64,000 nt of DNA from JACPNO01 sp963825405 (GCA_963825405.1 CAWGTB010000003.1:496001-560000), one strand, 5' to 3'. Counted from the stretch's first letter, positions 1 to 10,254 are shown. Notes: generated from the letters alone by a model not told the origin. Program-made: numbers and translations.

Positions 1-143
1 GCACGATCGGGGAAGCTATCTTCCAGGGGTCCGACGGCTTCGACGGGGTTGTGGGAGCGGGTGAATTCCGTGTCGTTCGGCGGGCCATTTTCTGGATTCA
101 GGGATCTCAGCGATGATACCCGATCCGCAATGCGCCGCGAGGC

Positions 144-308
144 CTACAGTAACGGAAACCACGACACCAGGGCGAGGAGGATTCGCTCGCAAGATCCTTC
201 ATCCGGCAATTTCTTCCCCGTGGAGGGATCGTAAATTGCCGCAGCAATGTGGACGGCCAGGCTGAATAGGAAAATCGCGATTATTGCCCCGCCCGCAACC
301 CACTTCAC
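144..308 (-). CDS. small predicted membrane protein, 54 aa
   Basis: A short frame reads from a GTG start preceded by GGGGAG about ten bases upstream. It encodes an N-terminal hydrophobic stretch (residues 3-26, rich in Ala/Ile/Leu/Phe), a polar loop with GKKLPDEGSC, and a second hydrophobic end (ERILLALVSW). Two short membrane-associated helices are likely. No family is recognised. Support is only the ribosome binding site and the composition, so the call is tentative. The open frame continues past the stop toward position 1 with plausible composition but no good start codon. Confidence 0.4.
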   Translation of the reverse strand: MKWVAGGAIIAIFLFSLAVHIAAAIYDPSTGKKLPDEGSCERILLALVSWFPLL

Positions 309-379
309 CTTGCAACGATCTCCCCATCGATCCTACGAGCCGCTAGATCGCCACGTTCGTTAAAACATTTCCCCCAGAT

Positions 380-411
380 TTTCTCTGCGTTCTCTGCGTC
401 TCCGCGTGAAA
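380..411. repeat. interspersed 'CTCTGCGT' repeat, copy 1
   Basis: The stretch holds TTCTCTGCGT, TCTCTGCGTC and TCCGCGTGAA in tandem. It is the reverse-complement form of the CGCAGAGACGCAGAG-type motif also present near 7266 and 30213. It lies in the leader of the Gfo/Idh gene. No gene is visible in 309-475 apart from this repeat and the strong GGAAGGAG ribosome binding site just before the start at 476. Confidence 0.6.
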
Positions 412-475
412 TGTCTTGGCACTCCCCGCAGTGCTACGATAGAATCAAACCCGTTCTAGCGGAAGGAGTTGTGCC

Positions 476-1675
476 ATGCATTCCCGCCGGAAATTTATCG
501 GTCAAGTCGCCTCCGGGATTGCCGGAACGCTCGCCACTTCAAGCGTCCTGGGCGCCAACGATCGCGTCCGTATTGGCCTCATTGGCGCCGGAGATCGCGG
601 CCTGCAACTGGTGCGCGAAGCGGCGGCCTGCCCCAACACCGAAGTGGTCGCCTTCGCCGATGTCTACACCCGCCGCCTGGACGAGGCGATGAAAGCCGCC
701 CCAGCCGCCAAAACCTACCTGGATTACAAATATCTGCTGGACGACAAGAGCATCGACGCCGTCCTGATCGCCACACCTCAACACCTTCACGCCGAGCACT
801 TTATCGCCTCGCTCGACGCAGGCAAGCAGGTGTATCAGGAAAAAACCATGGCGTTCACGGTGGACCACGCCCGGCGCATGCGGGCCGCTTACCAAAAAGC
901 CGGCAAGCGCACCGTGCAAATCGGCCATCAGTACTGCTCATCGGGGCACATCGCGGATGCGGGTGAGTTTCTTTCCGGTGGAAAAGTCGGCAAAATTACG
1001 GCCATCCACGCCCATATGTACCGCAATACGCCGCACGGGAAACCGCAGTGGTCACGGCCGGTATATCCGGACATGACGCCGGAAAACATTATCTGGAAAT
1101 CATTTCTGGGCTCCGCGCCGGAACAGCCGTTCGACCCCAATCGCTACGTCAACTGGCGCTTCTTCTGGGATTATTCGGGCGGCAACGTCTATGAGAACAT
1201 GTGCCACCAGCTTGCCTTCTGGACAAAAGTGATGAACCTGGAGATTCCGAAGTCAGTGAACATGGTGGGCGGCGTTTACTTGTGGAAGGATGGCCGCGAA
1301 GTGCCGGACACCATGAACGTGTCCATGGAACATCCCGAAGATATCCTGTTCACCTGGGATTCGAGTTTCGGCAACAACGAGCTGGGCGTCACGGAAGACG
1401 TTCTCGGCACCGATGGGACCATCAGCCGCAGCCAGCAGATTCGCTACACGCCACAGAAAGTGAACCGCCCCGACGGCAACGAATTGCTGGGCCTCACCAA
1501 GACCTCGCCCAACGCCCACGTGCAGAATTTTCTGGATTGCATCCGCTCCGGCCACGAGCCAAATTGCCCCTTCGAACTGGGTTATCGCGTTTCGATCGCC
1601 TGCCGCATGGCGGTGGAAAGCTATCGCCAGGGAAAGACGATGCACTGGGACGCCTCCAGAGAGGAGATCGTCTAG
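476..1675 (+). CDS. Gfo/Idh/MocA family oxidoreductase, Tat-exported
   Basis: NAD(P)-dependent dehydrogenase-like protein of the glucose-fructose oxidoreductase family, 399 aa. The start is set by GGAAGGAGTTGTGCC directly upstream. Residues 1-27 form a Tat-type signal (MHSRRKFIGQ then a hydrophobic core). The Rossmann nucleotide-binding motif IGLIGAGDRG is at about residues 32-42. The family's usual EKP triad is EKT here (QEKTMAFTVDH, about residue 122). The C-terminal half is the alpha/beta substrate domain. These exported members usually act on sugars or inositols, but the substrate cannot be read from sequence. It is the first gene of a plus-strand run, four bases before the acyl-CoA dehydrogenase start, which suggests co-transcription without an obvious metabolic link. 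Confidence 0.9.
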   Translation: MHSRRKFIGQVASGIAGTLATSSVLGANDRVRIGLIGAGDRGLQLVREAAACPNTEVVAFADVYTRRLDEAMKAAPAAKTYLDYKYLLDDKSIDAVLIATPQHLHAEHFIASLDAGKQVYQEKTMAFTVDHARRMRAAYQKAGKRTVQIGHQYCSSGHIADAGEFLSGGKVGKITAIHAHMYRNTPHGKPQWSRPVYPDMTPENIIWKSFLGSAPEQPFDPNRYVNWRFFWDYSGGNVYENMCHQLAFWTKVMNLEIPKSVNMVGGVYLWKDGREVPDTMNVSMEHPEDILFTWDSSFGNNELGVTEDVLGTDGTISRSQQIRYTPQKVNRPDGNELLGLTKTSPNAHVQNFLDCIRSGHEPNCPFELGYRVSIACRMAVESYRQGKTMHWDASREEIV

Positions 1676-1679
1676 CGCC

Positions 1680-2822
1680 GTGGAATTCGAGTACACGGCG
1701 GAACAAATCCAGCTTCGCCGCGCGGTCCGCGAATTTGCGCACGCGGAAATCCTGCCGCACGTCATGGAGTGGGACGAAGCACAGATCTTTCCGCTGGACG
1801 TCATCAAGAAACTGGGCCGGCTGGGCTACCTGGGCTCCATTTTTCCGGAAGAACTGGGCGGCGCCGGCTTAGGCTACATCGAATACTGCATCATCATGGA
1901 AGAGCTTTCGCGTGTGGATGGCTCGGTGGGTATCATTGTCGCGGCCCACACCTCGTTGTGCAGCAATCACATTTTTAAAGCGGGTACGGATGAGCAGCGG
2001 CAGCGCTACATGCCGAAGCTGACCTCGGGCGAATGGATCGGCTGCTGGTCGCTCACCGAGCCCGAAGCCGGATCGGACGCTGCCGGTACGCGGACCACTG
2101 CTGTATGCAACGGCGGCCGATGGGTGCTCAACGGCGCGAAAACTTTTACAACCAACGCGCATTACGCTGACGTGTGCGTGGCCATGGCGATGACGGATCG
2201 CGCCGCGGCGCAGCATGGCATTTCGGCATTCATCATCGACAAAGGCACGCCCGGCTTTCGCGCCGGCAAGAAAGAGAACAAGCTCGGTTTGCGGGCCAGC
2301 GCCACCGGCGAGGTGATTTTTCAGGATTGCGCGCTCGACGGTGGCCAGTTGCTCGGCAAGCGCGGCGAGGGTTTCGTCGACAGCCTCAAGACGCTCGACG
2401 GCGGGCGCATCTCGATCGGCGCGCTGGCGCTCGGCATGGCGCAAGGCGCCTACGACGCCGCGTTGCAGTACTCCAAAGTGCGCAAGCAATTCAGCCGCCC
2501 GATCTCGGAATTTCAGGCCATTCAACACAAGCTGGTGGACATGGCGACCGATATTGACGCTGCGCGCCTGCTGCTCTACCGCGCTGCGTGGATGCTGGAT
2601 CAGGGCAAGCGCGTCACCCGCGAATCCGCAATGGCCAAGCTGTTCGCTTCGGAGGCGGCGGTGCGCATCGCCAACGAGGCCGTGCAAATTCACGGCGGCT
2701 ACGGCTTCATCAAAGACTATCCGGTCGAGAAGTTTTACCGCGACGTCAAACTCTGCACCATCGGTGAAGGCACCAGCGAAATCCAGCGGCTGGTAATTGC
2801 CCGCCAGTTATTGAAAGACTGA
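1680..2822 (+). CDS. acyl-CoA dehydrogenase
   Basis: FAD-dependent acyl-CoA dehydrogenase of 380 aa, the usual length. It oxidises acyl-CoA to the 2-enoyl-CoA and passes electrons to ETF. Landmarks are WSLTEPEAGSD (about 122-132, FAD/substrate signature), the C-terminal helical bundle with HGGYGFIKDYPVEKFYRD, and the catalytic glutamate in CTIGEGTSEIQR near the end, which fits short-chain or branched-chain enzymes. Translation probably starts at GTG 1680, with GAGGAG about 13 bases upstream. Its TGA overlaps the ATG of the MeaB-epimerase gene by one base. This coupling supports a role in a branched-chain or odd-chain route ending at propionyl/methylmalonyl-CoA. Confidence 0.93.
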   Translation: MEFEYTAEQIQLRRAVREFAHAEILPHVMEWDEAQIFPLDVIKKLGRLGYLGSIFPEELGGAGLGYIEYCIIMEELSRVDGSVGIIVAAHTSLCSNHIFKAGTDEQRQRYMPKLTSGEWIGCWSLTEPEAGSDAAGTRTTAVCNGGRWVLNGAKTFTTNAHYADVCVAMAMTDRAAAQHGISAFIIDKGTPGFRAGKKENKLGLRASATGEVIFQDCALDGGQLLGKRGEGFVDSLKTLDGGRISIGALALGMAQGAYDAALQYSKVRKQFSRPISEFQAIQHKLVDMATDIDAARLLLYRAAWMLDQGKRVTRESAMAKLFASEAAVRIANEAVQIHGGYGFIKDYPVEKFYRDVKLCTIGEGTSEIQRLVIARQLLKD

Positions 2823-3987
2823 TGCAGGACTGGGCAGCCAAGATCGCGAGTGGCGATGTGCGGGCGCTTGCCCAGGCGGCTACCGCTGTCGAAAATCATT
2901 CGCCGGAGGCCGCTGGATTACTGAACGCTCTTGGGCCGGCGCCGCCCGGTTCAGTGACTGTGGGCGTGACCGGGCCGCCCGGCGCGGGGAAAAGTTCGCT
3001 GGTGGATGCCATGGCGCGGGCATTGCGGCGCGCGGGCAAGACGGTGGGCATTGTTGCCGTTGATCCCTCCAGCCGCGTCACCGGCGGCGCGATTCTGGGC
3101 GATCGCATCCGCATGCAGACGCACCACGACGACCCCGGTATCTATCATACGGTCGATGGCCACGCGCGGTGCGATGGGCGGGCTGGCACAGTCGACAGCG
3201 AATCTGGCACGCCTCATCGCCGCGTCCGGAAAAGATTTCGTGATCATCGAAACCGTGGGCGTGGGCCAGGATGAAGTGGACGTGGCACGCGTGGCGGACG
3301 TGACGGTGGTGGTGCTGGTGCCGGGCATGGGCGACGATGTGCAAACCATCAAAGCCGGGATCATGGAAATCGCCGATGTCTTCGTGATTAACAAAGCCGA
3401 TCACGCCGGCGTGGCGCAGACGGAGCAAGAGATCCGGCAGATGCAGAGCTTGTCTCACCGCGCGGATGGATGGGTGCCGCCCGTGGTGCGGACGATTGCG
3501 ATCGATGGAACGGGCGTGGATGAATTGCTGGCGGCGATTGGCAAAGCGCGCGCGGCGAACGCTGCCCGCGGGCCCGTCGCTCTGCCGCCGTCCGCCATTC
3601 ACATCGATCATCTGGGAATCGCCGTAAAGTCCATCGAAGCTGCGCTCGGTTTCTATGCCGGCCAACTCGGCATGAACGTCAGCCTGCGCGAGACAGTCGC
3701 GCAGGAAAAAGTTCATGTGGCGATGCTGCCGGTGGGCGGGCCGCGCATTGAGTTGCTGGAGCCTTCAGACCCGGATTCGGTGATTGCGAAATTCATCGCC
3801 AAACGCGGCGAAGGGCTGCATCACGTGGCGTTGCGCGTGCCCGATCTCGATGCAGCAGTGGAGCGACTGCGCGCCGCGGGAGCGCGTCTATTGAATGAGC
3901 CGCGCGCGGGCGCAGGCGGGCACTCTGTACGTTTTCGTGCACCCCGCTTCGACCGGGGGCGTGTTATTGGAATTGATTCAGGAATAG
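2822..3987 (+). CDS. meaB: MeaB GTPase joined to methylmalonyl-CoA epimerase (two frameshifts)
   Basis: The N-terminal part is the G3E-type GTPase MeaB, the chaperone of cobalamin-dependent methylmalonyl-CoA mutase: Walker A GPPGAGKSS, VDPSSRVTGGAILGDR, RSMATRGAMGGL, DFVIIETVGVGQDE and NKAD. After DGTGVDELLAAIGKAR the usual dimerisation arm is replaced by a vicinal-oxygen-chelate epimerase domain starting IHIDHLGIAVKS, with EGLHHVALRV and GGVLLELIQE at the end. No stop or normal start lies between the parts, so this looks like a true fusion. Two single-base breaks occur. Removing the C at 3146 restores PGIYIRSMATRG, and removing the C at 3930 restores GGHSVVFVHPASTGG. Both parts act in propionate/branched-chain catabolism. 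The mutase itself is not in the window. Confidence 0.85.
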
Positions 3988-4001
3988 CCAGGAGACAATA
4001 C

Positions 4002-4864
<863 letters not shown>

Positions 4865-4902
4865 CGATCGCGCGCGCGATCTGCTCGGCTATTGCCTGCG
4901 CG

Positions 4903-6069
4903 GTGAGCGATGGCCGGTCGGATCTGCTGGATGGCCTGCTGGACGCCGAAGGCGCGGACGCGCTGATACGTATTGTCGTCGAGCGGCTGGCCGATCTGTT
5001 CGAGCCCAAGCTGGTGGATGTTTACGCCGCGCTGTTTTCCGAGGTGATTGCGCGCGTGCTGCCCGAATTCACCGCAGATCAATTGCTGGCGCGCTACCAG
5101 CGTGTCCGGCAGCCGCGCGTATTCGCAGGGAAACGCGGATGCCGTCGAGACCGTATTCGTGCTTTCGCGCGTGACGCTGGGCGCCGACGTGGCGGTCACA
5201 AGCGTGATGCTGGATGCGGCCAAACGCCGTTTTCCTAATGCGCAGCGTGGTTCTGGTGGGCAGCCGAAAAGCCTGGGAGTTATTCGCTGCCGATTCGCGG
5301 ATCGGGCACGTTCCGGTTCCCATAGTCCGCTCGGGGAGCATGCGCGAGCGTCTGGCGGGCTGGCCTGAATTGCAAAGCGCTGCTCACGCAGCCGCGGCAG
5401 CATTGTGATCGATCCCGATTCGCGCCTCACGCAGCTTGGCCTGCTGCCTGTCTGTCCCGAAGAGAATTATTATTTCTTCGAAAGCCGTTCCTTCGGCGGC
5501 GATGGTGACGATGCGCTGCCGGCGCTCGCTCGCCGCTGGGCCGCGGCAACATTCGGCGTGGAAGATTCCGCGCCTTACATCGCGCCCGCGCCTGGTCCGG
5601 AATTTTCCGAGCGTCCGTTGGTGACGGTGAGCCTCGGCGTCGGCGAGAATCCTGCCAAACGAATCGCGGATCCCTTCGAGGCTGGCCTGTTGACGCATCT
5701 GGCGCAACGGGCGGCGCTCCTGGTGATCGACAAGGGCGCAGGAGGGGAAGAAGCCGAGCGCGTCGAGCGCGCCGTGGCGCAGGCCGGCATCGCTCCCGAT
5801 CGTGTGCGCATTTTTCAAGGCTCTTCGCCGATTTCGCGTCCATCATTGCGCGCAGCGATCTTTATGTCGGCTACGATTCGGCCGGCCAGCATGTGGCGGC
5901 GGCGTGCGGTGTCCCACTGGTCAGCGTCTTCGCCGGCTTCGCTTCACCGCGCATGTTCGCGCGCTGGCGTCCGACCGGCCGCGGACGCATTGAGGTTGTT
6001 CGAGTCGAAAATCCCGATCCCGCGAGCGTGCTCTATCGCGCCAAACAAGCCATCGACGCGATAAGATAA
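4903..6069 (+). CDS. GT9-like (heptosyltransferase-like) glycosyltransferase, several frameshifts
   Basis: Probable glycosyltransferase family 9-type protein. It carries the Rossmann core of that group: ETVFVLSRVTLGADVAVTSV, RSVVLVGSRKAWELF, RPLVTVSLGVGENPAKR, then SDLYVGYDSAGQHVAAACG with PLVSVFAGFASPRMFARWRP near the C-terminus. The D-S-x-x-x-H-x-A-A-A-x-G pattern is the family's donor-sugar site. The frame breaks near 5131, 5246, 5405 and 5820, each by a single base. The true start is uncertain: GTG 4903 is used here, but the preceding frame NDRARDLLGYCLRGE could also belong to the protein. Acceptor and donor are unknown. Cell-surface polysaccharide or lipid assembly is the usual role of the family. 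Confidence 0.65.
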
Positions 6070-6076
6070 TTCCGCT

Positions 6077-7244
6077 ATGAAACTGGCTGCGATACTTCTG
6101 CTCGTGCGTCTCCGCGCTCACGGCGCAGAACACGCTTACCCAAAAAGAAATTTCGGATGGCTGGCTGCTGCTTTTCGACGGCGAATCGCTTTTCGGCTGG
6201 ACTCAGGAGGGCGCGGCCAAGTGGCGCGTCACCGATGGCATCGTGATTGCCGACGCAGGCGATGACGGCTGGCTCCGCCAAAACAGCACGTTCGCCGACT
6301 ACGTCCTGAAGTGCGATTTCCGCACCGGCCCCAAGGGCAACAGCGGCGTGTTCCTCCGCTCCGCCAGGCAAGGCGAGCCTAATAAAACCGGCTACGAAGT
6401 GCAGATCGCCAACGAGCACGCCCTCGGATACATGAACGGCAGCCTGGTAGGGCACGTGAAGGCGGAGAAATCGTTCGCCAAGCCCGATTCGTGGCACACC
6501 ATGGAGATGGAAGCCGAAGGCGATCATTTTGTCATCACGCTTGATGGCAAGAAAATTCTGGATACGCGGAACAGCCAGAGCCGTGTGGGCCATGTGGGCC
6601 TGCAATACAACAAGGACAACAAGGTCGAGTTCCGCAACATCAAGCTCAAGCCGCTGGGACTCAAGCCGATTTTCGACGGCAAAGATCTCGCCGGCTGGAA
6701 AGTGACCAATGCTCCCAAGGCGGATCAGCCGCCGGTTTGGTCCGCGAAGGATGGCGCGATTCACGTGGAGAAAGGGCCGGGGCAGCTCGAAACCGAAGGC
6801 GTGTGGGACGATCTGGTTTTGCAGCTCGACGTGCGCGCCAATGCCATTGATGCGATTCATCATCCCAACAGCGGCGTTTTCATTCGCGGCGATCATGGCG
6901 GTTTCTGGACCGGCTACGAAGACCAGATTCGCAATGAGTATAAGGACGGGGACCGCAAACAGGCGGTCGATTTCGGCACCGGCGGAATTTACAATCGCCA
7001 GCCCGCACGAAAAGTGGTGAGCAACGACAACGAATATTTTGCCGACACTTTCGTCGCGCGTGGCCGGCACCTGGCGGTCTGGATCAACGGCTACCCGGTG
7101 AGCGATTTCGAAGACGAGCGGCCCGAGGGGATGAACGCGCGCCAGCAAGCGCGGCTGCAGGAAGGCACGGTCAGCCTGCAAGCCCACGACCCTACGACCA
7201 ATCTGGATTTCAAGAATCTTCGGATCGCGGGGCTGCCGAAATAG
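6077..7244 (+). CDS. exported protein with two DUF1080 (3-keto-disaccharide hydrolase) domains
   Basis: After a short signal peptide the protein has two tandem concanavalin-like DUF1080 domains (PF06439). The first opens at LLFDGESLFGWTQEG, the second at PIFDGKDLAGWKV (about residue 190). Each ends with a typical strand (VEFRNIKLKPLG; LDFKNLRIAGLPK). Family members bind or hydrolyse sugars, some 3-keto-disaccharides, in the periplasm or outside the cell. The first 10 codons and the rest lie in different frames. Removing one C at about 6107 fuses MKLAAILLLV to SALTAQNTLTQ, a good signal peptide. The 3' end overlaps the antisense tail of the RsgA reading frame. It closes the plus-strand run that begins at 476. 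Confidence 0.85.
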
Positions 7245-8371
7245 TTGGTGCACCGCAGGACAATTTCTCGCAGAGACGCAGAGCTACGCAGAGGGTTGCA
7301 ATGTTTCTTGTGCGCCCGCATCGCTTTGTGGATTTTCTTCCAGCGCAGCTTTTGAGCCTGCGCGGCGTTGACGTCGGTCTTCCGCTCGTGGAAAGCGATC
7401 TCGGCGCGCAGCTTCTGGTAGCTTTGCCATCGTTCCTGGGCGAGCGTTCCTTCTTGAATCGCGGCCTGGACCGCGCAGCCATTCTCGACGCCATGCGCGC
7501 AGTCCCGAAAATGGCATTGCGCTGCCAACTCGGCAATGTCGCCGAAAGCCGAGTCCAGGCTGTCGTAGCCCGCCCAGAGTTGCAGCTCACGCATGCCCGG
7601 TGTATCGATCAGCGCGCCTCCGGATGGCAGCGGCACCAGTTCCCGATAGGTGGTGGTGTGCCGGCCGCGGCTGTCACTTTCCCGCACTTCCTGGACCGGC
7701 TGGCGCTGTTCGCCGAGCAGCTGATTCACCAGCGTAGATTTGCCGGCACCCGACGATCCGAGCAGCGCCACCGTTTTCCCCGGGCCGATGAGCGGAATAA
7801 TTGGCCCGATGCCTTCCGCCGAAACTGCGCACGTCGCCACAACCGGCGTATCGCGCGCGATGCGCTTGACCTCGGCAATTCTTGATTGCGGGTCCGCGCA
7901 CAGGTCGGATTTATTTAGCACGACAGCGGCGTCCGCGCCGCTCTCACGCGCCAGAATCAAGTACCGCTCGATGCGCCGCGGATTGAAGTCATGATCCAGG
8001 CCGCACACGATCAGCACCAGATCTATGTTGGCGGCTATCATCTGCTGCTGTTCACGATCTCCTGCCGCGCGCCGGGAAAAACTGGTGTTCCGCGGCAGCA
8101 CGGCGTGAATCATCGCTTCGTCAGGTCCGCTAAGCTGCGCAGCGACCCAATCGCCGACAATCGGCAAGGCAGAAGCATCTTCGGCGCGATAGAGCAATGC
8201 GCCAATCGCCTCCGATTTCATCTCGCCGCGCGCAGTATAGATTTTGTACTGATCGCGATGCACTACGGAGACGCGGCCCAGCGTCAGGCCCATCATTGCG
8301 TGAGGCTGAAACGCGGCGAGCACGCGGTCATTGAGTCCAATAGCCGTTAAGTCAAAGGAATCGTCCTGCAT
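7091..8371 (-). CDS. rsgA: ribosome small-subunit-dependent GTPase A
   Basis: Circularly permuted GTPase that helps mature the 30S subunit. After an OB-fold N-terminus come the G motifs in permuted order: NKSD (G4), GSSGAGKST (G1/P-loop), DTPG (G3). The C-terminal zinc knuckle is CHFRDCAHGVENGCAV. ATG 8371 (MQDDSFD) is preferred because GGAG lies about nine bases upstream; a TTG five codons earlier is less likely. The last 70 or so codons, after AMRAHKK near 7301, read through an intergenic repeat and then antisense to DUF1080. They have no RsgA character, so the native stop was probably lost by an indel or by repeat insertion. The family is usually 300-350 aa. Confidence 0.88.
   Translation of the reverse strand: MQDDSFDLTAIGLNDRVLAAFQPHAMMGLTLGRVSVVHRDQYKIYTARGEMKSEAIGALLYRAEDASALPIVGDWVAAQLSGPDEAMIHAVLPRNTSFSRRAAGDREQQQMIAANIDLVLIVCGLDHDFNPRRIERYLILARESGADAAVVLNKSDLCADPQSRIAEVKRIARDTPVVATCAVSAEGIGPIIPLIGPGKTVALLGSSGAGKSTLVNQLLGEQRQPVQEVRESDSRGRHTTTYRELVPLPSGGALIDTPGMRELQLWAGYDSLDSAFGDIAELAAQCHFRDCAHGVENGCAVQAAIQEGTLAQERWQSYQKLRAEIAFHERKTDVNAAQAQKLRWKKIHKAMRAHKKHCNPLRSSASLREIVLRCTNYFGSPAIRRFLKSRLVVGSWACRLTVPSCSRACWRAFIPSGRSSSKSLTG
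7264..7297. repeat. interspersed CGCAGAGACGCAGAG repeat, copy 2
   Basis: TTTCTCGCAGAGACGCAGAG is followed by CTACGCAGAGGG, between the convergent DUF1080 and rsgA genes. The first 17 bases match the copy near 30213 and, reversed, the copy near 380. The rsgA frame reads straight through it. Confidence 0.7.
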
Positions 8372-8546
8372 GTCTGTTCGCTCCAAAAAAATTGATTTGG
8401 GAATGAAAAAGAGATGCGCGATTCGAGTAAACAGACGCCGAGCTTCAGCTCGCGCTGCTTACAACGAATCGGCGATTAGCGAACAAGCACGGGCAGTACC
8501 AAGACGTAGCCTAGCCGATTTTGCCTGTGAAACGCAATGCGCCGCC

Positions 8547-9026
8547 CTAGATTGGGGGCGCGCCCTGCGCCTCTTCGGAGAGGGTCTGAACGGCCAGCCG
8601 TGTCTCATGCACCATAAGTGTGCAGCCGGAAACCAGGCCCATCACACCGGCGGCGCCGATGGCCAGTCCAACGGTTGCGGCTGCGCGAAAGGCCAGTCCA
8701 AATTCGAAGACCGCGAGCGCAGACCCGATCACCGAGATCAAAGCCGCGGCCGCGAACGAGCCGATGGTGGCATAAAAAAGACGCAGTGCGCGCAGCAGAA
8801 TTTGCGCCCGCACTTGCAGGCTTTCCATCTGACGAAGCAGCCCCTGACACTCTGCGCAGCCGGCGGGGAGAGCCTTGAGCTCTGCCGTTACGACGCGAGT
8901 GCGGTCCACCACTCGCGCAATGCGGTTGGCCGTGCCCAGACAGAGAACGGACGAAGCATTGGTCAGGATGGCCGGAGCCACCACCGCTGTCAGCACGGCA
9001 AATGGATTTTCGTTCAAAGTGGGCAT
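8547..9026 (-). CDS. DUF2721 family membrane protein
   Basis: 159 aa. It begins TAVVAPAILTNASSVLCLG, the family's first helix, followed by a conserved ANRIARVVDR stretch, a linker with a C-x-x-C pair (AGCAECQG), and two further helices near residues 88-110 and 118-140. DUF2721 proteins are small inner-membrane proteins of unknown function. It lies on the minus strand downstream of the alpha-hydroxy-acid oxidase operon with only 12 bases between, so it may be its last gene. The 175 bases between it and rsgA hold nothing I recognise. Confidence 0.8.
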   Translation of the reverse strand: MPTLNENPFAVLTAVVAPAILTNASSVLCLGTANRIARVVDRTRVVTAELKALPAGCAECQGLLRQMESLQVRAQILLRALRLFYATIGSFAAAALISVIGSALAVFEFGLAFRAAATVGLAIGAAGVMGLVSGCTLMVHETRLAVQTLSEEAQGAPPI

Positions 9027-9038
9027 GAATTGTTTCGA

Positions 9039-10241
9039 TCACATCCGCAACAGGGAGCGATCGATCGACGCCAGATTAGGTTTGCCGCAAAGGCCCATCG
9101 CCAGCGCCAGTTCGGCGCGCAGCAATTCGAGCACGCGCTTGACGCCGGGCTCTCCATACGAACCCAAGCCCCATAGCGGCGGCCTGCCGACGCACACTGC
9201 TTTCGCGCCGAGCGCCAGCGCTTTCAAGATGTCGGTGCCGCGACGAAAGCCACTGTCGATCAACACAGGAATCTTCCCGCCGACTGCCGCCACAATTTCC
9301 GGCAGCACTTCGATCGTGGCCGGCGCATATTCCATATAGCGGCCTCCGTGATTCGAAACCACGATGCCATCCGCGCCGTGCTTGACGGCCAGGTCGCCAT
9401 CCTCGGCGGTCAAAATTCCTTTGATCAGCAACGGTCCGCCCCAGCGCTTCTTGAGCTCGTCGAAGAAACTCCAGTCGAGCGTGCGCACGATCGTGCCGTT
9501 GACGCCGTAAAGTTTGGCGCGATCGACCGTTGCCGGTGCTTCCTCATCCGGCCTTCGCCGACGCGGCGCGATTTCATTGGCCTCATTAATGGATCCGAGA
9601 CGCGGCGCGGCACGGTCCAGCAGCAATCTCTCGCGATGTGAATTGTAGGGCGCATCGACCGTGAGAGCCAGCGCGCGGAAACCAGCGCCTTTGGCCCGCG
9701 CGACGCGCTCCCAAGTGCCTTCCAGATCGGGTCCCGGATAGAGTTGAAACCACTTGGGAAAATTTGTCGCCTGCGCGACTTTTTCATAGGGCTGCGTCGA
9801 ATTCGTGCTAAGGATGTGCAGCGCCTGAACGGAAGTGGCTGCGCGCGTGGTGGCGAGCTCTCCCTCGGAATGGGCCAAGCCGTGGCCGGCGGTTGGAGCG
9901 ATGAAAATGGGCGACGAAAACTTGTCGCCGAACAGAGTCAAGGATAAATCCAGGTTGCTGGTATTGACGAGCATGCGCGGGCGGAAGGTGATTTTGTCAA
10001 ACGCTTCGCGATTGTGGCGCAGGCTCCATTCGTTGTCGACGCCGCCGGCGATATAGTCGTAGTTCTGCCGCGGCAGGCGCATTTTGCAAATCGGTTCGAA
10101 CTCGAACACATTCACCAAATCTTCCAGCGGCGTGATGCGTTCCCGCGAGTACGGAATATCCAATTGCGGCGACTGTGCCCTGGCCAGCGGCGACGCCGCC
10201 ATGAATCCCAGCAATCCCTGAAACGCTTCTCGTCGATTCAT
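9039..10241 (-). CDS. Tat-exported FMN-dependent alpha-hydroxy-acid oxidase
   Basis: TIM-barrel flavoprotein of the L-lactate dehydrogenase/glycolate oxidase family, 400 aa, oxidising a 2-hydroxy acid to the 2-keto acid with FMN. The true start is MNRREAFQGLLGF (GAGGGAGAG upstream). This gives a twin-arginine signal through SPLARA, so the enzyme is likely periplasmic. FMN and catalytic marks are YDYIAGGVDNEWSLRHN, FIAPTAGHGLAHSEGE, the lysine in LLIKGILTAEDG, and SNHGGRYMEY with the catalytic His. IDSGFRRGTDILKALALG then binds the phosphate. It follows a pentaheme cytochrome c by 13 bases, the likely electron acceptor in place of oxygen. The substrate is unknown. Confidence 0.9.
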   Translation of the reverse strand: MNRREAFQGLLGFMAASPLARAQSPQLDIPYSRERITPLEDLVNVFEFEPICKMRLPRQNYDYIAGGVDNEWSLRHNREAFDKITFRPRMLVNTSNLDLSLTLFGDKFSSPIFIAPTAGHGLAHSEGELATTRAATSVQALHILSTNSTQPYEKVAQATNFPKWFQLYPGPDLEGTWERVARAKGAGFRALALTVDAPYNSHRERLLLDRAAPRLGSINEANEIAPRRRRPDEEAPATVDRAKLYGVNGTIVRTLDWSFFDELKKRWGGPLLIKGILTAEDGDLAVKHGADGIVVSNHGGRYMEYAPATIEVLPEIVAAVGGKIPVLIDSGFRRGTDILKALALGAKAVCVGRPPLWGLGSYGEPGVKRVLELLRAELALAMGLCGKPNLASIDRSLLRM

Positions 10242-10254
10242 CGGTAACTCTCCC

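Noticed and set aside
1..143. Open minus-strand frame downstream of the 54-codon gene
   Set aside because: Composition is plausible, but there is no ATG/GTG/TTG start with a ribosome binding site, and the frame leaves the window.
1869..2693. 274-codon minus-strand open frame inside the acyl-CoA dehydrogenase gene
   Set aside because: Antisense shadow of a gene with all family signatures.
6075..7253. 392-codon minus-strand open frame opposite DUF1080
   Set aside because: Antisense shadow; the plus strand matches two DUF1080 domains.
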